Source: CAYFQB01 sp964345225 (lineage in GTDB: Bacteria > Nitrospirota > Thermodesulfovibrionia > Thermodesulfovibrionales > UBA6898). Taken from it: a stretch of DNA of 50,531 nucleotides. Position numbers and translations under genes: made by a program. The stretch is taken from positions 1 to 50,531 of the forward strand of contig CAYFQB010000072.1 in the NCBI GenBank assembly GCA_964345225.1. Direction: 5' to 3'. The first letter of the stretch is position 1; every line of letters starts with the position of its first letter. Below the pieces are notes generated by a model. It worked only from the letters and a program-made list of their open reading frames with translations. It did no database searches and was not told the DNA's origin. Shown piece by piece: positions 7,921-14,961 of the stretch.

Positions 7921-8080
7921 ATGAGGGAAGTGAGAAGTAAGGAGTTAGGAGTTAGGAGTTAGGAGCAGGGAATCAGGGTATCAGAGTATCAGGGAATCAG
8001 GGAATCAGGAAAAAAAAGTAGGAAGTAGGCAGTAAGCAGTAAAAAAACGCCATGCGCCGAGCGCTATGCGCCATGCTAAT
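7921..8080. repeat. Text-like simple repeats between divergent promoters
   Basis: Four successive repeat styles: three perfect GGAGTTA heptamers plus GGAG at 7941-7965; about five CAGGG(A/T)AT-type octamers at 7966-8009; the 31-base GTAGGAAGTAGG element at 8012-8042; and CGCCATGCGCC-type units at 8049-8076. It separates the PilZ promoter from the cstA promoter. No open frame here looks coding. Confidence 0.85.
8012..8042 (+). repeat. 31-base intergenic repeat, copy 2
   Basis: Inverted copy of 6199-6229 with one mismatch, embedded within the larger simple-repeat block. Confidence 0.8.
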
Positions 8081-8091
8081 AGTAAACATGC

Positions 8092-8121
8092 TTCACAAAT
8101 TTGTAAACTATTCAGTATAAT
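8092..8121 (+). promoter_or_regulatory. Sigma-70 promoter of cstA, probable leaderless start
   Basis: TTCACA at 8092-8097, an 18-base spacer and a perfect TATAAT at 8116-8121. The ATG follows after nine bases with no Shine-Dalgarno, so the expected start site is within about three bases of the ATG. Confidence 0.65.
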
Positions 8122-8130
8122 AATTCACTG

Positions 8131-10053
8131 ATGTTCAAAAAAGCCTTATGGTTAACTGTATGTTTAATTGCTGCATTTGCAATTTCAATAGTAGTTGGAA
8201 TAATAAATCCTGCTGAAAAGATAAATGCACTCTGGATTGTTGTAGCAGCTGGCTGTTTTTATGCTATCTCTTACAGATTCTATGCATCCTTCATTTCGGC
8301 AAAGGTTTTTTCTCTCAATGAACAACATATAACTCCTGCAAAACGCATAGCTGACGGCACAGATTACTACCCTACAAACAGGTGGATGCTCTTTGGTCAC
8401 CATTTCGCTGCAATCGCAGGGGCTGGACCTCTTATAGGCCCTATATTAGCTGCTCAATTTGGATATCTTCCAGGCTTTCTCTGGATTTTAATAGGTGCAG
8501 CGTTGGGTGGTGCAGTACACGATATGGTAATACTCACCGCCTCAGTTAGAAGAAACGGGCGCTCTCTCGCACAGATCGCTAAAGATGAAATAGGACCTGT
8601 AGCGGGCATCTCCGCAGCTTTTGCGATACTTTTTATCATTATAGTTGCATTGGCCGGTCTTGGACTTGCAGTTGTAAACGCCCTCGCAAAGAGCCCATGG
8701 GGCACTTTTACAATTTCTCTCACAATTCCGATTGCACTTCTTATGGGTATATATCTTTACCGCATAAGACCGGGGAGAGTTGTTGAAGTCAGCTCCATAG
8801 GCGTTGTTATGCTTTTAATTGCAGTATTTGCCGGGAATTATATCCCGGGTTCATTCATGTCACCCTACTTTACGCTTACCAGAAACAACCTTGTGCTCTC
8901 ATTAGTAATATATGGCTTTATTGCTTCTGTACTTCCTGTATGGCTGCTTTTATGTCCGAGAGATTACCTTTCAACTTACATGAAAATAGGAACTATTGCT
9001 CTTCTTGCTATTGGTGTGCTATTTATGTCTCCGACAATACAGATGCCAGCTGTAACCAGGTTCATTGAAGGCGGCGGTCCGATAATTCCAGGTAAACTTT
9101 TTCCTTTTATGTTTATAACTATTGCATGCGGCGCTATATCAGGCTTTCATTCTTTAATATCTTCAGGCACAACGCCTAAAATGATAACGAGTGAAAAAGA
9201 TATTCCATTGATTGGCTATGGAGCAATGCTTATAGAAGGCTTTGTATCTATAATGGCTTTGATTGCAGCAACAATTCTAATTCCAGGTGATTATTTTGCC
9301 ATCAATACAAAACTGCCTTTTGATGCTATTGCTGCTTTAGGCTTTCCAGTAGACTCTATAAATGAGCTTTCCAGTACTGTCGGCACGGACGTAAGTGGAA
9401 GACCGGGAGGAGCAGTATCCCTTGCAGTTGGTATGGCCTCTATCCTATCAAGTATCCCGATAATGAAAGGTCTTATGCCTTACTGGTATAACTTTGCACT
9501 CATGTTTGAAGCTCTTTTCATACTCACAACCGTAGATACTGGAACCAGGGTAGCACGTTTTCTAATACAGGAACTTGGCGGCACTGTCTATAAACCTCTT
9601 GCAAAAACAAGCTGGAAACCTGGAACAGTACTCTCCAGTCTATTTGTTGTATGTTCATGGGGCTATCTCATATACTCAGGCAGCGTCTCTACCATATGGC
9701 CGATGTTCGGTGTTGCAAATCAACTTCTTGCTGCAATTGCATTTTCAATAGGTACAACAGTAATTATTAAATCCGGCAAGATACGCTATGCATGGACAAC
9801 ATTTATTCCAATGGTTTTTATGTTTACTACAACTCTTACTGCATCATGGAAGCTGTTATGGATATTTGGCGAAAAAGCTGCAAATGCTCAATCGGCCGAA
9901 GATGCTTTTATTTACAAACTGGATTTGGCGCTTGTATTGATAATGGCTACTCTTGCCATCGTCGTCCTGTCAGACATTCTTCACAAGTGGTATGGTTACT
10001 ATTCAGGCCGGATTGAAATGAAAAGCAAGGAAGTAATTCAAATCAATGGGTAG
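8131..10053 (+). CDS. cstA: Carbon starvation protein CstA (pyruvate/peptide permease family)
   Basis: A 640-residue polytopic membrane protein with around 15 hydrophobic segments. Family hallmarks are present: NRWMLFGHHFAAIAGAGPLIGPILAAQFGYLPG near residues 82-115, GGAVHDMV near 125-132, and FHSLISSGTTPKMI near 349-362. Members transport pyruvate or peptides during carbon limitation. It is shorter than the Escherichia coli protein (about 700 residues), lacking part of the C-terminal region. It has its own promoter and no ribosome binding site. Its stop codon overlaps the stop of the convergent AMIN gene by 11 bases, leaving no space for a terminator between them. No LytTR-type regulator pair is adjacent, unlike many btsT/cstA loci. 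Confidence 0.93.
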   Translation: MFKKALWLTVCLIAAFAISIVVGIINPAEKINALWIVVAAGCFYAISYRFYASFISAKVFSLNEQHITPAKRIADGTDYYPTNRWMLFGHHFAAIAGAGPLIGPILAAQFGYLPGFLWILIGAALGGAVHDMVILTASVRRNGRSLAQIAKDEIGPVAGISAAFAILFIIIVALAGLGLAVVNALAKSPWGTFTISLTIPIALLMGIYLYRIRPGRVVEVSSIGVVMLLIAVFAGNYIPGSFMSPYFTLTRNNLVLSLVIYGFIASVLPVWLLLCPRDYLSTYMKIGTIALLAIGVLFMSPTIQMPAVTRFIEGGGPIIPGKLFPFMFITIACGAISGFHSLISSGTTPKMITSEKDIPLIGYGAMLIEGFVSIMALIAATILIPGDYFAINTKLPFDAIAALGFPVDSINELSSTVGTDVSGRPGGAVSLAVGMASILSSIPIMKGLMPYWYNFALMFEALFILTTVDTGTRVARFLIQELGGTVYKPLAKTSWKPGTVLSSLFVVCSWGYLIYSGSVSTIWPMFGVANQLLAAIAFSIGTTVIIKSGKIRYAWTTFIPMVFMFTTTLTASWKLLWIFGEKAANAQSAEDAFIYKLDLALVLIMATLAIVVLSDILHKWYGYYSGRIEMKSKEVIQING

Positions 10054-11989
10054 CCATAGTAACAATTACTGTATTCTTAACCCTTGCAATATCGAATGTT
10101 ACTCCCGCGGGTAACAACTCCACATATATATACAAAACGTTCTTACGAACCTGATCTTCTTCTAAAAGTACTTCTCCAACAAAGTAGGACTTGAAGCTAA
10201 AAGCATTTTCAGTCTTATAAACTGCCGGATCCAATGTTAGCTTCAACCATTCTTTCCCATGCTTTGACTCTATTTCATCAGAGACATTAAGTTCACTGTT
10301 AGTATCTGTTATATTAATAACCAGCATTGCCTTGTCTTTCGCCTCAATAATCGATACATTGTTGACCATATATGGTGCAGCGGGTTTTTTAACCTTTATA
10401 TCTTCCTTTCTGGCAATCTCAATCTCAGGTTTTTTTGTTACCTCAGGCATCTTCTTCCTGGGTATTATCTTCTTTTTTATCTCTTTCTTTTCAGTTTTAG
10501 CCTTGGCTATTCTATCTGGCTGTTTTACTTGAGCTTTTTCGAGATACTCTTGGACAGCTTCGATCTCTGTCACTTTCTCAATTCTTTTCTCGGGCTTTAC
10601 AGGTATTACTGCTATCTCTTCTTTTTTAGGAACCCTCTTCTTTACCTTGGGTTCCTTCACAGCTACCCTGCCAGGCTTTCTTTTAGCAGACATTTTTGCA
10701 GATATCAGGAAAGACTCTGCTTTATCATAAGTCACATCAACCATTGCAATACCATTTCTGAATTCTGAAGGGGAAACTATATCCGGGAAAATCTCACCTG
10801 TTCCGGTAGTATTAAGAGCAACAACATTTCCTGTAAGATTATAATTTTCAACAATATTGTTAAATCTGTCATATGCCTCGATCTTTATCTTAAATTTCTG
10901 ACCTGATTGAGCCGTTTCCGGTGTTACAACAACAAAGTGATCGGGGGCAGCATTTAATATCAGGATATTAGAAGTTTGACCTTTCTGATCACTGTTACGC
11001 TCTTTTGCAATAATCTGTATATCTTCCGCCTTTTCATAAAAAGCCCTTACGGTAACCTGACCGGTTTTAAACTCTGATGGACTAATAAAAGTAGGTTCAA
11101 TTTTTGAACTGCCAGAGGTAGAAAGATTAACTCCGTTACCCACTGACGAATAATTTGTAATGATGTTTGCATATGAGTCATAAGCAGCTACCAGTAAGTC
11201 AAAAGGATCTCCTGCAATTGCATTCTTGGGAGCCTTTAGCTTGAAATATGATAAAGAAGAAGGATTGACATTTATTTTCTGTGTTGTTCCCCTGCTCCCG
11301 GTGGAAATTTCCTGTAGTTCTACAAAAACATTACCTGCTCTTTCAGAAACAAAATTGACAGTTGCAGTTCCGTTTGTAAAATCAATAGCTGAACTTCCAA
11401 TCATTTCAACAGAGGAAGTTCCTGTTGAAGTGATCTTGATATTTCTGCCAATATCAAGATCATTTACTGTGTTATCAAAAAGGTCTTTAGCTATTACTCT
11501 TATGTCAAAGTTTTTCCCTGCAGTAACTTCCTCTGGAGCCTGGAGCACAAAATGATCCAGCTTGTTGGGTAAAATTGTTATTTCCCGGGATATTACCGGA
11601 ACTGTTCCGCCTGATTCGCGAATAGAAAAGATGATCTTCTCTGCCTTTTTACCGTTAATTGTGATGTTTGAAGACCCACCGGGGAAAGATGAGGCATTTA
11701 GAATTGAAGGCTGAATAGAGAGAGAACCATTGGTCTCAATCCTGAATTCTTTCCCATATTCAGAAAAATTTGTAATTAAATTGTTATTTGAATCATAAAC
11801 TTGTACTTTTATGATAACATTCTCACCCGCAATTATTTTATCTGGCATTTGCAAACTAAAATGATCAAATTTTCCAGGTTTTACAATAACCGTTCCGGCA
11901 TCTGAGTGATTGACCTTGATAAAAGATAGGCATATTACTATTAAGAATATCAAAAGACATTTCTTGTAAGTTTTATTTTCTATCATCAT
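10043..11989 (-). CDS. Secreted protein with four Ig-like repeats and a C-terminal AMIN-like domain
   Basis: A 648-residue protein from the chosen ATG, which has GGGGA five bases upstream; another in-frame ATG at 12013 lacks a ribosome binding site. A signal peptide occupies about 1-30 (KKCLLIFLIVICLSFI core). Four repeats of about 100 residues follow (about 41-141, 144-246, 247-348, 349-433), each opening with a DHFxLxxP-like strand, then AG..F.I.V.A.D...N, typical of Ig-like filamentous repeats. Residues about 435-537 are Lys/Pro/Glu-rich. The last 110 residues resemble AMIN domains, which localise periplasmic proteins to the cell wall or to type IV pilus secretins. It is the last gene of the envelope cluster. 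Its role is unknown; an envelope-spanning structural protein is the best inference. Confidence 0.82.
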   Translation of the reverse strand: MMIENKTYKKCLLIFLIVICLSFIKVNHSDAGTVIVKPGKFDHFSLQMPDKIIAGENVIIKVQVYDSNNNLITNFSEYGKEFRIETNGSLSIQPSILNASSFPGGSSNITINGKKAEKIIFSIRESGGTVPVISREITILPNKLDHFVLQAPEEVTAGKNFDIRVIAKDLFDNTVNDLDIGRNIKITSTGTSSVEMIGSSAIDFTNGTATVNFVSERAGNVFVELQEISTGSRGTTQKINVNPSSLSYFKLKAPKNAIAGDPFDLLVAAYDSYANIITNYSSVGNGVNLSTSGSSKIEPTFISPSEFKTGQVTVRAFYEKAEDIQIIAKERNSDQKGQTSNILILNAAPDHFVVVTPETAQSGQKFKIKIEAYDRFNNIVENYNLTGNVVALNTTGTGEIFPDIVSPSEFRNGIAMVDVTYDKAESFLISAKMSAKRKPGRVAVKEPKVKKRVPKKEEIAVIPVKPEKRIEKVTEIEAVQEYLEKAQVKQPDRIAKAKTEKKEIKKKIIPRKKMPEVTKKPEIEIARKEDIKVKKPAAPYMVNNVSIIEAKDKAMLVINITDTNSELNVSDEIESKHGKEWLKLTLDPAVYKTENAFSFKSYFVGEVLLEEDQVRKNVLYIYVELLPAGVTFDIARVKNTVIVTMATH

Positions 11990-12069
11990 ACCTTTCCCCT
12001 GTCTGTTGATCATTGTTTAATATCAATATCATATTTAGTTATGCAATGTCAAAGAAAAATAAATTAAAA

Positions 12070-13551
12070 TCAGAATGTTACCAAGGTAATCTTCTCATCT
12101 AAAAGCTTCTTCATCAGCCCGGCACCAAATTCAGAGTCTGTTATAAACACTGGACCACTAATAGAATTAACAAAAATACCAGGGGAAATCAAGCGATATT
12201 TTGCCCCTGCCGGAGTTATATATGACGAGTTCTTACCTGGTGAATTTCTATAATTCAGTGAAAAAAGGGACATTACTTTATTGACTATATTTCTCCTCTT
12301 GTCACGTGGCTTTATACATACAACGTCATATCCCCTTTTCTGTGCATAATTAATTTCATATTCATAAAGATCAGTAAATTCAATAATTTTAGTCCTCAAA
12401 CCTAAATCAATACTTAAATCTGCCTTGAGTTTAAAAATGTACTCTTTCCTGTCAGAGAGGTTAAATACACTGTCCCTTGAATATTTATATCCTAAAAGTG
12501 TCAGCAATATTTCAGTAAATTCTCTTCCCTTTAAATCAGGGGCAATTTGTATAACTTTCGATTCTTTTCTGCGATATTTTTTTGTCTTTTCGTATGAAAG
12601 CTCAATTAAATTTACCGACCTGTCTTTTAACCATGCTACTATGTTATCAGGAGTTGCATATTCTCCTCCTCTGATAATACCTATAACATTTATATCGCTG
12701 TTTATCAAATCTCTTCTATTCTTGAAAACCAGGAAGTCCGCAGTATATTCTATCTGTGTTCTACCCCCGATAATAACTTTCCTGTCACTGTTAACAAAGT
12801 AACCCATCGACTTGAGTAAAGTCCTTATTATATTTTTGAGATTGGCTTTTCCCCTGTTACTTACAATTCTATATTCAGGCCATGTTATTTCGATAATATT
12901 TTTAATCTCATCCGGCAGAATTCCTGTGTAATCAAGTATCAGAACTCTTTCCTTATTCACAGTTATAACAGGAAAGAAAGAAGTATCAAATGATATTTCG
13001 CTCCTTTCATTTACGCTGAAAAACTTGAATCCTTCGGTCTCAATTGAAATTATGTCATCAAGAGAATCAGACAATAATTTTATATTCCATAATATTAATT
13101 CCCTGCTTATCGAACTGATTTCGATATCTTTCTTTACTTTCTCTTTTTTAGCAACGGATTTCCTTTTTGTCTTATGCTTCTCAGGTAATTCCTCGGCCTG
13201 CAGTAAATTTTCACCTACTTTTTTTAAATTCTTAAGGGGAAGTTTAACAACCGTTCCTTTTTTCAATATGCTTATACTACTAATATCTTTGTTAATTTTT
13301 AAAAACTCCGACAGAAAAGGCACAATATCATCATTACTGATGCTGTACCCTGTTTTTTTAATCAATTCATCAAGTGAAATACTACTTTTAAGTTTTATGG
13401 ATAATGTTTTGTCTGCCTGGGATTCGAAGCGACTGTAATATTTATCATCAAAAGACTGGTAGTTATCTTGATCTCTACAGTGAGATTCTTCAGCATGGAA
13501 AATAAAAAAGATAGTCACTATTAAAATTAAAACAGGATATCTTATCGTCAT
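12070..13551 (-). CDS. Secreted protein with LysM-like N-terminal segment, function unknown
   Basis: A 493-residue protein with a signal peptide (about 1-25, hydrophobic core LILIVTIFFIFHA). Residues about 50-110 look like a LysM-type module: SLDELIKKTGYSISNDD, LSEFLKINKD, then ILKKGTVVKLP. A Lys-rich linker (about 122-142) leads to a larger domain of about 350 residues that I do not recognise; it alternates beta-strand and helix segments and contains a GGEYATPDNIVAWLKDR stretch. It starts four bases after the upstream TPR gene stop, so it is in the same operon. LysM modules bind peptidoglycan, which would suit a periplasmic cell-wall-anchored role beside the AMIN-domain protein. LysM assignment is by appearance only. 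Confidence 0.7.
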   Translation of the reverse strand: MTIRYPVLILIVTIFFIFHAEESHCRDQDNYQSFDDKYYSRFESQADKTLSIKLKSSISLDELIKKTGYSISNDDIVPFLSEFLKINKDISSISILKKGTVVKLPLKNLKKVGENLLQAEELPEKHKTKRKSVAKKEKVKKDIEISSISRELILWNIKLLSDSLDDIISIETEGFKFFSVNERSEISFDTSFFPVITVNKERVLILDYTGILPDEIKNIIEITWPEYRIVSNRGKANLKNIIRTLLKSMGYFVNSDRKVIIGGRTQIEYTADFLVFKNRRDLINSDINVIGIIRGGEYATPDNIVAWLKDRSVNLIELSYEKTKKYRRKESKVIQIAPDLKGREFTEILLTLLGYKYSRDSVFNLSDRKEYIFKLKADLSIDLGLRTKIIEFTDLYEYEINYAQKRGYDVVCIKPRDKRRNIVNKVMSLFSLNYRNSPGKNSSYITPAGAKYRLISPGIFVNSISGPVFITDSEFGAGLMKKLLDEKITLVTF

Positions 13552-13555
13552 CTTA

Positions 13556-14938
13556 TTATTGCCACTTTATTATTAATGGATAATCTTTCTCCAGCCCATT
13601 TATGGCTAATCCTGTGCAATAAAAGTCCCTGTTATGATACACCAAAACTTTCATAAAAACAGCACCTTCTTCTCTACTGCATGAGCCAACTTTGTAAAAA
13701 ACCTTATTTAGACTGTTTAATTCCTTGATCTCATTAATTTTTTCGAATAATCCTTTATTAATCATAGATATCATCAAAATAGGCGATCTTATAAAATTAT
13801 CAGGTAAACAGCCCTTTTTTGCCTTTATAGATACTGTATAAAACTGTTTATTTTTAATATCTTCATTATTAATAAGCCCGGGGATACCGACTGTTTCTAC
13901 CATCTCCCTGGATAAACCCGAAACACTTATTTTATATCTATCTGTATTCAGCTCAGCTTTTCCATCCCATATCTTTTCAATTTTACTTTTCCCAATCTCT
14001 CCTACTTCGACAAAATCATTTCCAGTCTTGTCTTTTAGCACTAAAAAAGCTGAAATGGTAACTATTAAAAATAATAAAGCGGCTCCTGCATATAAGAAAA
14101 GCCTTTTATTAGTCTCTTCCGTCTCAATTACATCATGTACATAAAAAGGCTTTTTTTCTTTAACATCGACAGACTCTTCCGGTGCAGCCGGAGAAATGCC
14201 CGCTTCTACACTGTCAACTACTTTAGCAACAATCTCTACTTCTTCAACATTCTTCTCTTTCCCATCTTTTTCATCTTCCCTGTCTTCCTTATATTCTTTT
14301 TCTTCTTCATATTCTTTATAGTCTTTATCTTCCTTGTATTCTTCATCGGAAATTTCTTTTTTGTCATAGTCACCTTCTTCATCAAAAACTTCAACCGGCT
14401 CTATCTCAATTTTAAATGTACTCTCTGTAAGCAAATCGTCTGTATCATAGTCAGACTTGTCTAATTCAAGTCTATCCTCTATTTCCAGAATATCTACTCT
14501 TCTTGCATACTCTCTTTCAGAGAGTTCTTCCCACTCATTCAAGAAATTATCTGGAATTATAAAATCGGGGTTCAGTGTTTTCACTCTTTTTAATGCAGAG
14601 TTTACTTTGTGATAATTTCCTTCGTTCTGGTAGAGATTCGCAAGTATCATTAAATATTCTATTTCTTCAACTGCAAGTCCTATTTCTGAATAAACATTTA
14701 TGATCCCTTCGTAAGCTCTAATATCAGTTGATGAGAGTCTTATTATCTTTTTGTATATGGCTATCTTTTTTTCCTTCTGGCCCGAGTGCATTTTACTTAT
14801 TGCACCATAAAAGCAAGAGATTGCCTTATGCTTATTTTCAATTTTTAAATACAGGTCGCCGATATAGTTAAGATTTTCAGCTGTAACAGGTCTCTCAGTT
14901 GCTTCATCTATTTTTTTCTTTATAATCTCTTCTCCCAT
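13556..14938 (-). CDS. TPR-type membrane-anchored protein with acidic linker
   Basis: A 460-residue protein. Residues about 15-140 form paired helices with TPR-like spacing (LNYIGDLYLKIENKHKAISCFYGAI and following). A highly charged Lys/Glu/Asp/Tyr-rich stretch covers about 186-232. One membrane segment lies at about 280-301 (LFLYAGAALLFLIVTISAFLVL). A C-terminal domain of about 150 residues follows, unrecognised. With no signal peptide, the topology is probably TPR in the cytosol and the C-terminal domain in the periplasm, so it could couple cytosolic partners to the envelope proteins encoded beside it. Tight spacing on both sides (23 bases upstream, 4 downstream) supports an operon. Confidence 0.75.
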   Translation of the reverse strand: MGEEIIKKKIDEATERPVTAENLNYIGDLYLKIENKHKAISCFYGAISKMHSGQKEKKIAIYKKIIRLSSTDIRAYEGIINVYSEIGLAVEEIEYLMILANLYQNEGNYHKVNSALKRVKTLNPDFIIPDNFLNEWEELSEREYARRVDILEIEDRLELDKSDYDTDDLLTESTFKIEIEPVEVFDEEGDYDKKEISDEEYKEDKDYKEYEEEKEYKEDREDEKDGKEKNVEEVEIVAKVVDSVEAGISPAAPEESVDVKEKKPFYVHDVIETEETNKRLFLYAGAALLFLIVTISAFLVLKDKTGNDFVEVGEIGKSKIEKIWDGKAELNTDRYKISVSGLSREMVETVGIPGLINNEDIKNKQFYTVSIKAKKGCLPDNFIRSPILMISMINKGLFEKINEIKELNSLNKVFYKVGSCSREEGAVFMKVLVYHNRDFYCTGLAINGLEKDYPLIIKWQ

Positions 14939-14961
14939 TATTCATTACCTTTAAGAGATGA

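Noticed and set aside
7941..8009. Short regular repeats resembling a CRISPR array
   Set aside because: Units are 7-8 bases and contiguous with no unique spacers, and there are no cas genes.
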